Origin: an uncultured Flavobacteriaceae bacterium
Lineage (GTDB): Bacteria > Bacteroidota > Bacteroidia > Flavobacteriales > Flavobacteriaceae
Direction of reading: 5' to 3'
Length of the DNA: 64,000 nt
Assembly (NCBI GenBank): GCA_938029725.1
Contig: CALHGE010000016.1
Coordinates: 1 to 64,000 of the forward strand
The position numbers and the translations under genes were made by a program. The notes beneath the pieces were generated by a model. It worked only from the letters and a program-made list of their open reading frames with translations. It did no database searches and was not told where the DNA came from. Positions 19,050 to 30,161 of this stretch are shown here, piece by piece (within the stretch, counting starts at the first letter, position 1; the number at the start of each line of letters is the position of its first letter).

Positions 19050-19086
19050 CAAAGTTAAAAACAGTACAATTATCTTTGTCAAAGCT
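19042..19086. terminator. Perfect 13-bp inverted repeat between convergent receptor and glyS
   Basis: AGCTTTGACAAAG at 19042-19054 and its exact complement at 19074-19086, separated by 19 bases. It overlaps the receptor stop codon and ends 7 bases before the glyS stop. A stem of this length between convergent genes is probably a bidirectional terminator although T runs are poor. Confidence 0.55.
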
Positions 19087-19093
19087 TAGCCTA

Positions 19094-20635
19094 CTACATT
19101 TTCATCAACCAAGACTTCATATCCACTTCCTTGTGAATAATCGACTTCAATTCAGAAATGGCAACACGTTGTTGTTCCATAGTATCTCGATGACGAATTG
19201 TAACTGTTTTGTCTTCCAATGATTGGTGGTCCACGGTGATGCAAAACGGAGTACCGTTTGCATCTTGTCTTCTATAACGTCGCCCTACAGCATCTTTTTG
19301 ATCATAGATTACATTGAAATCCCATTTTAGATCATCTATAATTTCATGAGCCAATTCTGGTAAACCATCTTTTTTAACCAAAGGAAAAATTGCAGCTTTG
19401 GTCGGAGCTAATACCGCTGGCAGTTTTAGAACAGTTCTTGTAGTTCCATTTTCTAATTCTTCTTCCTGTAGAGCGTTTGAAAATACAGCTAAGAACATTC
19501 GGTCTAAACCTATTGATGTTTCTACCACATAAGGCACGTAGTTCTTATTTTCCTCAGTATCAAAATATTGCAATTTTTTACCTGAGAACTCTTGATGTTT
19601 TGTAAGATCAAAATCAGTTCGTGAGTGTATTCCTTCTAACTCCTTAAATCCGAAAGGAAAACGAAATTCTATATCGGTAGCAGCATCTGCATAATGCGCT
19701 AGTTTTTCATGGTCATGAAAGCGGTAGTTGTCCTCACCTAACCCTAAAGACATATGCCATTTCATTCTGTTTTCTTTCCACTTCTCGTACCACTCTTTTT
19801 GCGAGCCTGGTTTGATAAAAAACTGCAACTCCATCTGTTCGAACTCACGCATTCTAAAGATAAATTGTCTTGCAACGATTTCGTTTCTAAAAGCTTTTCC
19901 TGTTTGTGCAATTCCAAAGGGAATCTTCATTCGACTCGTCTTCTGAACATTTAAAAAGTTCACAAAAATACCTTGGGCAGTTTCTGGCCGCAAGTATAAA
20001 TCCATAGCGGTTTCTGCAGAAGCTCCTAACTTCGTTCCAAACATTAAATTAAACTGCTTAACATCTGTCCAATTTTTAGAACCAGACATAGGGCAAGCAA
20101 TTTCGAGCTCTTCAATTAATTTTTTTACATCAGCCAAATCTTCCTCTTCCAAAGATTTTCCAAGACGTTTTAAAATAGTAGTTACTTTTTCTTGATAATC
20201 AACCACACGCTGGTTCGTTATCAAAAACTGTTCTTTATCGAAAGCATCACCAAAGCGTTTGGCCGCTTTCTTCACTTCCTTCTCAATCTTCGCTTCAATT
20301 TTAGCCACATGATCTTCCACCAAAACATCTGCGCGATATCTTTTATTTGAGTCTTTATTGTCAATAAGAGGGTCACTAAAGGCATCAACGTGGCCTGAAG
20401 CTTTCCAAGTAGTAGGGTGCATGAAAATTGCAGCGTCTAAGCCCACAATATTATCGTTGAGTTGCACCATGGCTTTCCACCAATATTCACGAATGTTCTT
20501 TTTGAGTTCGGCTCCGTTTTGCGCATAATCATAGACTGCGCTCAAACCATCATAAATTTCACTTGACTGAAATACATAGCCGTATTCCTTAGCATGTGAA
20601 ATTACCTTCTTAAAATCGTCTTCTTGTTTTGCCAT
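19094..20635 (-). CDS. glyS: Glycyl-tRNA synthetase, dimeric class II type
   Basis: Charges tRNA-Gly with glycine. At 513 residues it is the alpha2 (archaeal/eukaryotic-like) type, not the alpha2-beta2 type. Class II landmarks: motif 2 region FRNEIVARQFIFRMREFEQMELQFF (given in part), LRPETAQGIFVNF, and motif 3 ETSIGLDRMFLAV; the N terminus has SGHVDAFSDPLI and the C terminus an anticodon-binding domain (FNVIYDQKDAVGRRYRRQD). A perfect -7 box ends 4 bases before its ATG. Confidence 0.96.
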   Translation of the reverse strand: MAKQEDDFKKVISHAKEYGYVFQSSEIYDGLSAVYDYAQNGAELKKNIREYWWKAMVQLNDNIVGLDAAIFMHPTTWKASGHVDAFSDPLIDNKDSNKRYRADVLVEDHVAKIEAKIEKEVKKAAKRFGDAFDKEQFLITNQRVVDYQEKVTTILKRLGKSLEEEDLADVKKLIEELEIACPMSGSKNWTDVKQFNLMFGTKLGASAETAMDLYLRPETAQGIFVNFLNVQKTSRMKIPFGIAQTGKAFRNEIVARQFIFRMREFEQMELQFFIKPGSQKEWYEKWKENRMKWHMSLGLGEDNYRFHDHEKLAHYADAATDIEFRFPFGFKELEGIHSRTDFDLTKHQEFSGKKLQYFDTEENKNYVPYVVETSIGLDRMFLAVFSNALQEEELENGTTRTVLKLPAVLAPTKAAIFPLVKKDGLPELAHEIIDDLKWDFNVIYDQKDAVGRRYRRQDANGTPFCITVDHQSLEDKTVTIRHRDTMEQQRVAISELKSIIHKEVDMKSWLMKM

Positions 20636-20639
20636 TTGG

Positions 20640-20647
20640 CAAAAATA
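20640..20647 (-). promoter_or_regulatory. Candidate -7 box abutting the glyS start
   Basis: Minus strand reads TATTTTTG, perfect TAnnTTTG, ending 4 bases before the glyS ATG. Same unusual spacing as at panD, suggesting a leaderless transcript. Confidence 0.35.
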
Positions 20648-20671
20648 GAATAATGAAGTGATTTTATAAAC

Positions 20672-21571
20672 TTATTTCAATTCGAATTCAAAAGTCTGAA
20701 GTAGCTGTTGATCTTCGAAAACATTTAAGACATAATCTCCAGGCGCTAAAGAACCTTCAGGAATAGTAACAAAGTCAATAACCTCAGTTTGTTCACCAGT
20801 GAAATTAACCACTACTCGCTTACTATAAACATTACCATTAACGTTTATAGTGTTCGCATTATCTTCTATTATACCCATGTTTGGGCCTAAAAATTGAAAG
20901 TAAATTACCCTTTCTTGATTTGCCAAAGAATTATCTGGAGCAATAATAACACGCCCCCTTAATTTTTTAACGGTTGATGCTTTATTCGTTTGTATCGATT
21001 TACCCGAACGCACTCGCAAGGCGGTAGCGTCAGTAGTTTCAAGTTCCAAATACTTTTTGATTTTCAGCGCTTTATTAAGATCTTGAATTTTATCACGTTG
21101 TAAGGCCTCTGCCTCTGTCAAAGCTGCATTTCTGCTTTGTATGTATTCAATCTCTTTTTGGGAAGCTTCATACTTTTCAGCGAGTTGCAAATTCTTATAA
21201 TTGAGAAAATCGTTTTTAAGCTTTAAACTATCATTCTTAGCCCCGAGCCTTCGAAGTTCACCTTTAGCTTCTCTGAGTTTTTCTATTGTAAATGTTAACT
21301 TTCCAACAGAATCTAATAGCTGCTGTAGTTTATATTTCGACCTCTGAAGTGCAATGTCATTTACCTCATCAAGTGCTGAAAGACGGTCAACATCAGCTTT
21401 CATCAATGTTAAATCTTGCACCAATAAATCTTTTTCAGTTTCGAGAAAATTTATTTGTGTTCTTGACTGCGCATAACTATAATAAAAAGCAATAAGAATG
21501 CCAATTATTACAGCTGTCAACGCCGCGAGAATTATTTTGTAATTGAATTTAGTATCTTGACTGTCCATCAA
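20672..21571 (-). CDS. Single-span membrane protein with long coiled coil, function unknown
   Basis: A 299-residue protein. One membrane helix near residues 14-32 (IILAALTAVIIGILIAFYY), then about 140 residues of heptad-like charged sequence (LETEKDLLVQDLTLMKADVD ... EALQRDKIQDLNKALKIKK) expected to form a coiled coil, then a beta-rich C-terminal domain (RVIIAPDNSLANQERVIYFQ ... LAPGDYVLNVFED). The layout suggests an envelope-facing scaffold. Relatives in this group are often loosely named as chromosome-partitioning proteins, but nothing here supports an ATPase. It is 36 bases ahead of glyS on the same strand and divergent from comF. Confidence 0.8.
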   Translation of the reverse strand: MMDSQDTKFNYKIILAALTAVIIGILIAFYYSYAQSRTQINFLETEKDLLVQDLTLMKADVDRLSALDEVNDIALQRSKYKLQQLLDSVGKLTFTIEKLREAKGELRRLGAKNDSLKLKNDFLNYKNLQLAEKYEASQKEIEYIQSRNAALTEAEALQRDKIQDLNKALKIKKYLELETTDATALRVRSGKSIQTNKASTVKKLRGRVIIAPDNSLANQERVIYFQFLGPNMGIIEDNANTINVNGNVYSKRVVVNFTGEQTEVIDFVTIPEGSLAPGDYVLNVFEDQQLLQTFEFELK

Positions 21572-21589
21572 TATGAAATGGGCTTTAAG

Positions 21590-21597
21590 TAGGTTTG
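21590..21597 (+). promoter_or_regulatory. Candidate -7 box for comF
   Basis: TAGGTTTG, perfect TAnnTTTG, 14 bases before the TTG start of the ComF gene; its position supports that otherwise uncertain start. Confidence 0.4.
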
Positions 21598-21611
21598 TAA
21601 AAGAATAAGAT

Positions 21612-22325
21612 TTGCATATAAATCAAGTTTCAAAGATAATAAACGATATCAATACGGTACTGCTACCTAAGGTGTGTTTTGGATGTAATGCGCATTTAAA
21701 CAGAGGAGAGCAACACCTCTGTACCGTTTGTCGAAATCATCTGCCGATTACCGATTATACCTTTAACGAAGAAAACCCCATTGACCGTATTTTTTATGGT
21801 AGAATTGATGTGAATAAAGCTAGTTCTTTCCTTTTTTTTACTGAAAACAGCATCGTACAGCGGTTAATTCACCATTTAAAATATAAAAACCAAGAGCAGA
21901 TTGGTGTATTTTTAGGAGATTGGTATGGTCAAATTTTAAAAGAAAACCAGTTTCTTAATAAAATTGATATGGTTATTCCTGTTCCTTTACACAAAAAGAA
22001 ATTAAAAAAAAGAGGTTATAACCAGGTAGCTCAATTTGGGCAGCGTTTAGCTCATTTTCTTGAAGCTGAGTATCGCGATGGACTTCTTACAAAAACAGCA
22101 AATACAAAAACTCAAACGACTAAAGGACGAATAGGCCGTTGGCAAGAAAATAAGGCACTGTACACATTAACGGACGCTTCTCAACTCAAAGACAAACGTA
22201 TTTTATTGGTAGATGATGTCATTACAAGTGGCGCCACAATGGAAATATGCGTAAAGGCCTTACAGAAAGCAACAGGAACAACTATTTATATTGCGAGTAT
22301 GGCGGTAGTTCCACAATTTCAATAA
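21612..22325 (+). CDS. ComF-family phosphoribosyltransferase-like protein
   Basis: A 237-residue ComF relative, linked in other bacteria to natural transformation. N-terminal zinc-binding region CFGCNAHLNRGEQHLCTVC (four Cys), then a PRTase fold with IPVPLHKKKLKKRGYNQ and the PRPP-binding loop ILLVDDVITSGATM. The frame opens at a TTG; the next ATG is deep in the protein, so TTG is taken as the start. Followed 41 bases later by an Ig-like lipoprotein gene on the same strand. Its role here, possibly DNA import, is inferred only. Confidence 0.88.
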   Translation: MHINQVSKIINDINTVLLPKVCFGCNAHLNRGEQHLCTVCRNHLPITDYTFNEENPIDRIFYGRIDVNKASSFLFFTENSIVQRLIHHLKYKNQEQIGVFLGDWYGQILKENQFLNKIDMVIPVPLHKKKLKKRGYNQVAQFGQRLAHFLEAEYRDGLLTKTANTKTQTTKGRIGRWQENKALYTLTDASQLKDKRILLVDDVITSGATMEICVKALQKATGTTIYIASMAVVPQFQ

Positions 22326-22366
22326 TCTGCAAATTAGTCGTTTCTTTGTTAAAGATTTACACTCCT

Positions 22367-23983
22367 ATGTTGCCACGTTTTTTAGCTTGTATATTTTTCT
22401 TTTTGATAACACTTTCCGTAGTGCAATGCGGTCGACGCGGTGGCACCTTAACAGGCGGCCCGAAAGATGAGGATCCGCCGGTTTTAGTGAAAGCGGAACC
22501 AGAAAATCTAAGCACGAATTTCAAGTCCAAAAAAATTCGTTTGACCTTTGATGAATATATCAAATTACAAGATATTCAAGATCAACTCATTGTTTCACCA
22601 CCATTAAAATATAGGCCTGAGATTACGCCACAAGGTGGTGTACAAAAATATGTTGAAATTGAGATCAAAGATACCTTGCTACCCAACACTACCTACACCT
22701 TAAATTTTGGTCAGAGCGTGCAAGACAATAACGAAGGAAACCCCCTTAGCTTTTTAACGTATGTGTTTTCTACGGGAGATTATATTGATTCTTTAGAAGT
22801 GTTAGGTGTGGTTAAAGATGCTTTTAATAAAGAGGTTGATAAATTCGTGAGTGTCATGTTATATGAAATAGATAGCGCGTATACCGACTCAACTATTTAT
22901 AAAAAACCACCAAACTATATCACCAATACTTTAGATAGTACAGTGCTATTTAAGTTGCGTAACTTGAAGGAAGGAAAGTATGCAATTTTTGCTATCAAAG
23001 ATGCCGCAAAGAACAACATCTTTGACCAAAACTCAGATAAAATTGCTTTTTTAAAAGATACTATTACTTTACCTACAGACTCTACTTATGTGTTAACACT
23101 GTTTAAAGAAACTCCAAGTTACAGCGCATCTGTACCCAGTTTTGCGGCCAAAAATAAAATTGTGTTTGGCTACTATGGGGGAGAGGAAGCTATTGATATT
23201 ACACCCTTAACGGTTATTCCTGACACCATTAAAACCAAAATATTAAAGGAAAGAAATAAAGACACTTTGAACTTTTGGTTTACACCTTATGAAACTGATT
23301 CCATTCGCTTTACCGTTACCAACACAAAGAAAATGGCTATTGACACCTTTACGGTTAAAAGTCGTAAAGTGGGCGTTGATTCCTTAAAAATTGAGCCAAA
23401 CCAAAACGGTTCATTAGATTTTAATACGGCATACCACTTGGCGATTAACACACCTATTGTAGCTGTTGACACTTCCAAAATAAAAATGATAGTTAAAGAC
23501 TCTTTACCTATGGCTTTTACGGTGGTTTTTGATAGCCTTGCTAATACACTAGATTTTGATTTCGAAATAGAACCCAGCGAAAATTATAGCTTAGATTTAT
23601 TACCTGGAGCAATAAGCGATTTTTTTGGTCAGACCAACGACACATTGAATTATCGACTATCTACCCGAAGTTTAGCGGACTATGGTAATCTAAGGCTAAC
23701 GCTAGAAGGAGCCGTTGAATACCCATTGATAGTTCAATTGACTGATGAAAAAGGGAAGACACTGCTTGAAGTTTATGCTCACGAGCCCCAAGTTTTCGAA
23801 TTCAATACAATTAGCCCATCAAAGTATTTGATTCGTGTCATTTTCGATAAAAATGAAAATAAAATATGGGACACAGGCTCATTTCTAAAAAATATTCAGC
23901 CTGAAAGAGTTCTATATTACCCCAATGAAATTGAAGTTCGCGCCAATTGGGAGATAGAACAAACCTTTACAATTTCAAACTAA
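22367..23983 (+). CDS. Lipoprotein with N-terminal bacterial Ig-like (Big_5-type) domain
   Basis: About 538 residues from the ATG at 22367; the frame is open further upstream into comF, but only this start yields a signal peptide (MLPRFLACIFFFLITLSVVQ) with lipobox Cys21. The mature end is RRGGTLTGGPKDEDPPVLV, a start I recall for Ig-like domain lipoproteins of Bacteroidota, followed by a beta-sandwich (KKIRLTFDEYIKL, TTYTLNFGQSVQDNNEGN, YVFSTGDYIDSLEV). Later repeats of similar beta type follow. Function unknown; probably envelope-located. Its 3-prime end overlaps the convergent amidase gene by 17 bases. Confidence 0.85.
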   Translation: MLPRFLACIFFFLITLSVVQCGRRGGTLTGGPKDEDPPVLVKAEPENLSTNFKSKKIRLTFDEYIKLQDIQDQLIVSPPLKYRPEITPQGGVQKYVEIEIKDTLLPNTTYTLNFGQSVQDNNEGNPLSFLTYVFSTGDYIDSLEVLGVVKDAFNKEVDKFVSVMLYEIDSAYTDSTIYKKPPNYITNTLDSTVLFKLRNLKEGKYAIFAIKDAAKNNIFDQNSDKIAFLKDTITLPTDSTYVLTLFKETPSYSASVPSFAAKNKIVFGYYGGEEAIDITPLTVIPDTIKTKILKERNKDTLNFWFTPYETDSIRFTVTNTKKMAIDTFTVKSRKVGVDSLKIEPNQNGSLDFNTAYHLAINTPIVAVDTSKIKMIVKDSLPMAFTVVFDSLANTLDFDFEIEPSENYSLDLLPGAISDFFGQTNDTLNYRLSTRSLADYGNLRLTLEGAVEYPLIVQLTDEKGKTLLEVYAHEPQVFEFNTISPSKYLIRVIFDKNENKIWDTGSFLKNIQPERVLYYPNEIEVRANWEIEQTFTISN

Positions 23984-24743
23984 ATTCATCACGATCGTCA
24001 AGAAATTTTAGTTTTTCTCTAATACTGCTAATATGTTCTTTGGCTATTGTTGCGTAAATAGTTTCCTCATTTTGAGAAAAAGAAAGTTTTTCCCCTAAGC
24101 CATTATAAACGGCCGAATGCCCAGTATAGTGATGTCCAGAAGGGTCCGTTCCTATTCGATTTACACCAATACAGTAGCTCATATTTTCAATAGCGCGCGC
24201 TTTTAAAAGTGTATCCCAAGCAGTAACTCTTGGTTTTGGCCAATTTGCAACATAGATAAGCACATCAAAATCTTCAGTATTTCGCGCCCAAACAGGAAAT
24301 CGAAGGTCGTAACAAATAAGGGGACAAAATCGAAAGCCTCTAAAAGTCACTATTAATCTCTCTACTCCTGCATTATATACAAGATCTTCACCTGCTAAAG
24401 TGAAGGTGTGACGCTTGTCATATTGATAGTAATCACCATTAGGCTGAACAAAGAAAAGGCGATTGGTAAAACTTCCATGTTCATAGAATGGAAGACTGCC
24501 TGTTAGCGCAGCATTTTTTTCTTTCGAAATTTGCTGCATCCACTCGAGTGTAATTTCACCTTCTTCTTTTCCAAGGTTTTTGGGTGTCATTGTAAACCCC
24601 GTAGTAAACATCTCAGGAAGAATAATCAAATCTACATCCGAAGAAATAGAATCAATTTTTTTTCCAAAATTGATTCTATTCTGTTCAGGATTTTCCCAAA
24701 CCAAAGAAGATTGTATGAGAGCAACTTTTAGTTCTTGAGCCAT
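23967..24743 (-). CDS. Nitrilase-family amidohydrolase (omega-amidase, YafV-like)
   Basis: A 258-residue cytoplasmic carbon-nitrogen hydrolase. The catalytic triad is visible: Glu44 in ILPEMFTTGF, Lys110 in QYDKRH, Cys144 in PLICYDLRFP. Sequence around these sites (TFTLAGED, NWPKPRVTAWDTLLKARAIEN) fits the omega-amidase group that clears alpha-ketoglutaramate or alpha-ketosuccinamate in methionine salvage and transamination repair. The substrate is inferred from family likeness. Convergent overlap with the preceding lipoprotein gene. Confidence 0.9.
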   Translation of the reverse strand: MAQELKVALIQSSLVWENPEQNRINFGKKIDSISSDVDLIILPEMFTTGFTMTPKNLGKEEGEITLEWMQQISKEKNAALTGSLPFYEHGSFTNRLFFVQPNGDYYQYDKRHTFTLAGEDLVYNAGVERLIVTFRGFRFCPLICYDLRFPVWARNTEDFDVLIYVANWPKPRVTAWDTLLKARAIENMSYCIGVNRIGTDPSGHHYTGHSAVYNGLGEKLSFSQNEETIYATIAKEHISSIREKLKFLDDRDEFSLKL

Positions 24744-24985
24744 GCCTTAAAATTAGTTAAAATAAACTTCAGCCCCGACTTTTACCAAAGCAAATAATTC
24801 ATATTTTTCAAACTCAACTATAAACGAATTACAGCAATTTATCATTCAAATTGTCTTTGGTGTGTCATATTTTGCAGTTTTAGGGTAAAATAGCACATAA
24901 ACTAGAAAAAATAGTTGTAGTTCACCCGATGTAAAAAATCGAATTTTGCAGGGTAATATTAGAATAACCTACTTCAAACATACGT

Positions 24986-25267
24986 ATGGATTTTACTTCG
25001 ATTATAGGCAATGTAGCAGCCTTGTTAACGACAATAAGTTTTTTACCCCAAGCTATCAAAACGATAAAAACAAAAGATACAGGCAGTCTATCTTTTCCCA
25101 TGTATTTGCTTTTTGTAACTGGGGTTACCCTTTGGCTCGTGTACGGAACCCTTAACAATCAGATGCCAATTATAGTAGGTAATCTAGTTACTTTAGTACT
25201 TGCGGGTATTATTCTAGGTTTTATGGTAAAAGGAAAATTTACAAAGCGGTTTAGGGGTGGCTTGTGA
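24986..25267 (+). CDS. SemiSWEET-type sugar transporter
   Basis: A 93-residue membrane protein with three predicted helices, the size of one half of a SWEET transporter. The PQ-loop motif is SFLPQAIKTIKTKDTGSLS in helix 1, followed by the GVTLWLVYGTLNNQMPIIVGN segment with the conserved Trp and Asn that line the sugar path. It would act as a homodimer in the inner membrane; the sugar is not readable. It stands alone between an amidase gene and a convergent ankyrin gene. Confidence 0.92.
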   Translation: MDFTSIIGNVAALLTTISFLPQAIKTIKTKDTGSLSFPMYLLFVTGVTLWLVYGTLNNQMPIIVGNLVTLVLAGIILGFMVKGKFTKRFRGGL

Positions 25268-25315
25268 TAGGCTTCGACTACTGGTTTTGACCCAAAAACT
25301 ACCACCAAAGACCTT

Positions 25316-25795
25316 CTATACTTCCCCTTCAAATAAGTCAATCAGCTCAGGAATGCCAGCTAGTTTTGCGTGATCCAACGCCGAATTACCCCTACCATCT
25401 CTAATAGCAGTATCAGCCCCATTTGCCAACAGTAATTTCGCAATATACATCCGATTAAAAGTTATCGCATAAATTAAGCTTGTACTGCCCATTGCATTGA
25501 TTTCATTGACCTTAGCACCCTTATCTATTAATAGTTTTGCAATCTCCTCAAAGCCCTTAAAACAAACACCCATCAAAGCCGTATTTCCTGAAGAATCTTT
25601 TTCATCAATTTTTGCGCCTTTCTCTAATAAGAGCGCTGTTATACCTGCATGATTATAGTAGGTTGCCAAAATCAAAGGTGTCGATCCCCGTTGGTCTCTA
25701 GAATCTATCAAATCGAGATTTTCTTCTAGCATCGCACGAACACTAGCTATACTCCCGGTACGGACATTACTAAAAAAAGGCTCTGTGTTTTCCAT
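25316..25795 (-). CDS. Ankyrin-repeat protein next to katG
   Basis: A 159-residue protein made of about four ankyrin repeats, seen in RDQRGSTPLILATYYNHAGI, DSSGNTALMGVCFKGFEEI, NAMGSTSLIYAITFNRMYI and DGRGNSALDHAKLAGIPEL. No signal peptide, so cytoplasmic. It is divergent from katG over a 217-base gap. In Pseudomonas an ankyrin protein (AnkB) beside a catalase gene is needed for full catalase activity; a similar helper role here is inference, and that protein is exported while this one is not. Confidence 0.9.
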   Translation of the reverse strand: MENTEPFFSNVRTGSIASVRAMLEENLDLIDSRDQRGSTPLILATYYNHAGITALLLEKGAKIDEKDSSGNTALMGVCFKGFEEIAKLLIDKGAKVNEINAMGSTSLIYAITFNRMYIAKLLLANGADTAIRDGRGNSALDHAKLAGIPELIDLFEGEV

Positions 25796-25997
25796 GAATT
25801 TAAAAGTATTAAAAAAATATTTTAAGATAAAAATCTATGTGACATCAGTGAAAAAATCACCTTTTTCTAGTCCTTTATTTAAACAATTTCACCAAAATAA
25901 CTCACCATAGATATTATCAATACCAAAATAACACAAATCGAGATGATAACTCTACTAAGCCTTGAACATTTTTGGTAGCTTTACACTTCTAGCCTAA

Positions 25998-28259
<2,262 letters not shown>

Positions 28260-28281
28260 TTTTTAGAAATACATATTTATC

Positions 28282-28316
28282 AAAAAAGGTGGTCTCTTAC
28301 AAGGCCACCTTTTTTA
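28282..28316 (+). terminator. Intrinsic terminator after katG
   Basis: Stem AAAAAAGGTGGTC / GGCCACCTTTTTT with one G-T pair and an 8-base loop, ending in T, starting 22 bases after the katG stop. Confidence 0.85.
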
Positions 28317-28448
28317 TGGTTTATTTTCTTAAAGTATTCGAAAAATCGAAAATTTGCAAGAATTTTATACATTTTAAAATTAAAAATTGTTAATAAATAT
28401 CTACACCAAATGAAGAAAGCATTTCTATAAAATGCGTAATTTCCTACT

Positions 28449-28763
28449 ATGGAAATTCTGTCAGAAACTGAAAAAAATATTAAAAAGACAAACCTTTCCA
28501 CCCAACCAGAAAAGTGTTCCTTCTCTGGTGCCACAGCAGACTTCTATGTCGGCCTTTCCGGAACAGCAAATAGTGATGGTGCAGTGAGAAGTGACCTTGT
28601 AGAAACCGCCATAAACAAACTTTTAGGTCAGGGTTCTGATGGCATTAAATGGCCCGTTGTTCTAGATATGAAAAAGAAAATTCTCTTTCACTCACATGAA
28701 GCCTATCAAAGTGGCACTTCTGCCATACTAGGTTGGCAAGACTATTTTTCGAAACTTTCCTAA
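28449..28763 (+). CDS. Hypothetical protein, unknown family
   Basis: A 104-residue frame with no signal peptide or membrane segment. It has a charged N terminus (MEILSETEKNIKKTN), a Cys-containing Gly-rich segment (EKCSFSGATADFYVGLSG) and a C-terminal part with VVLDMKKKILFHSHEAYQ. Not recognised. It follows the katG terminator by about 130 bases and ends 7 bases before the stop of the convergent DUF5689 gene; such tight 3-prime packing and ordinary amino-acid use favour a real gene. An overlapping minus-strand frame (28280-28534) looks less protein-like. Confidence 0.6.
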   Translation: MEILSETEKNIKKTNLSTQPEKCSFSGATADFYVGLSGTANSDGAVRSDLVETAINKLLGQGSDGIKWPVVLDMKKKILFHSHEAYQSGTSAILGWQDYFSKLS

Positions 28764-28770
28764 TATTTTT

Positions 28771-30147
28771 CTAATTGCGAATTCTTGGCGTGAAATCTTC
28801 AGGAGCGTTTTTAGGTTCTTGAATAGTTTCTTCTGCCCCAGTATCATTATAAATTGTCCATTCACTAAACGTATATACCGGGTTTCCCTCCACAACTTCG
28901 TCATTGCGAACCGCTCTACCATCTTCGAATTCATGATTGGTACCGGAGCCGTCTTCTCCTACTATTCCAAAAACATCAATTACAGTACCGAAAGGGTCAA
29001 TCAATTGTAGGTTATCATCTCCATTTGAATCAGCAGGTGTGTTTGTACCTACAGCCAAATCTGGTGCAAAGGCGTATACTTGTTCAAATTCTAAGGTGTT
29101 AGGTGATATCACAAAAGTGCTTTTCGCTGCTATCGTAAAGCCTGATAAATCAATACTAGAGCTAACTTCTATATTATCGTTTGTGAACCGAACAAGCTTC
29201 CATCCTTTTAAATCTAATTGCTCGCTAGCGGAATTATATAACTCTACAAAGCGCGCTTTTGAATTATTATCTGGGTCCGCGAGTTCAGAAATGAATAGCT
29301 GATTCGAAGTATATTCATCTACAATTTCTTCACAGCGTTCTTCCGTAAAGCTGAGATCTTTCAAACTCCGTATTGCGAGGCTAAAATTAGCCTTATCTCT
29401 TAGTAAAACTCCTATAATTTTTCCATTTCCTGAGGGTAAAAATTCAGCTTGAAAATCAGAAAAGCCACTATTCACCAATGTAATCGTATTCCCTTTACAA
29501 TCCATAAGCCTTCGCTCTGTTTCTTCTCGCTCTTCCGCAAAAATCGCTCCTATTTCCGCATCAATAATTTCTAAATTATCTACCACAACCAAGGTATTTG
29601 TACTCCGCGGTTCTAGATTCTCAAGAGATATCAAGCTAGGCTGAATAGTAGCTTTTTCATCTGTGGAAAGAAAAACATGATTGTCAACCACTGCCGCCGG
29701 AAGTCGACCTACAGACACATTTCCAAAGGAAGTAAAGACGCCTCCAATTTTAAAAACATCCTTGCTTCGACCCAAATAAAGACCCTTTAACTTAATATAG
29801 ATTTTACTTCCTTCAGGGAAAAACAAATGAGAATCTCTAAGGTCAATTTCTATTTGAAACCCTTCAGATGGGTTCTCAGGTTTGTCTTGAAAATGAAGTA
29901 CACTAAAGAAGTTTCCCATTTCATCAGAAGAGCTTACATAGCCCTCAATAATTAAATCTTCTTGTATTTGGAAAGTTTCTTCTTGATAGCGGCTTTTAAC
30001 TTCTGAATATGTTGCGTTAGCAACTAAACCCGAGACTTGATTGCCTTCCAAAGGTTTGAAATCACGGTCTTTAACACAAGTGCATAGCAAGACTATATTA
30101 AAAAAAGCTAAAGCTAGCGTTACTCTATATTTAAAATTTATAGTCAT
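28771..30147 (-). CDS. DUF5689 (OB-fold-like) plus lamin-tail-domain lipoprotein
   Basis: A 458-residue lipoprotein with lipid Cys near residue 24 (LLCTC) followed by charged residues (VKDRDF). Residues about 40-265 fit DUF5689, with an OB-like segment (DLIIEGYVSSSDEMGNF ... GSKIYIKLKGLYLGRS). Residues about 283-435 are a lamin-tail domain (LFISELADPDNNSKARFVEL, LDLKGWKLVRFT). Both kinds of domain occur with extracellular nucleases of ExeM/NucH type, where they bind or position nucleic acid. It is the second gene after a TonB receptor, across a 97-base gap holding an inverted repeat, and the EEP nuclease is divergent on the receptor's far side. DNA or RNA binding is inference. Confidence 0.88.
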   Translation of the reverse strand: MTINFKYRVTLALAFFNIVLLCTCVKDRDFKPLEGNQVSGLVANATYSEVKSRYQEETFQIQEDLIIEGYVSSSDEMGNFFSVLHFQDKPENPSEGFQIEIDLRDSHLFFPEGSKIYIKLKGLYLGRSKDVFKIGGVFTSFGNVSVGRLPAAVVDNHVFLSTDEKATIQPSLISLENLEPRSTNTLVVVDNLEIIDAEIGAIFAEEREETERRLMDCKGNTITLVNSGFSDFQAEFLPSGNGKIIGVLLRDKANFSLAIRSLKDLSFTEERCEEIVDEYTSNQLFISELADPDNNSKARFVELYNSASEQLDLKGWKLVRFTNDNIEVSSSIDLSGFTIAAKSTFVISPNTLEFEQVYAFAPDLAVGTNTPADSNGDDNLQLIDPFGTVIDVFGIVGEDGSGTNHEFEDGRAVRNDEVVEGNPVYTFSEWTIYNDTGAEETIQEPKNAPEDFTPRIRN

Positions 30148-30161
30148 AAGTGTTCTTTTTT

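Noticed and set aside
28280..28534. Minus-strand 84-residue frame overlapping the katG terminator
   Set aside because: It runs through the terminator stem and overlaps a more protein-like plus-strand frame; aromatic-rich and unlike a real protein.
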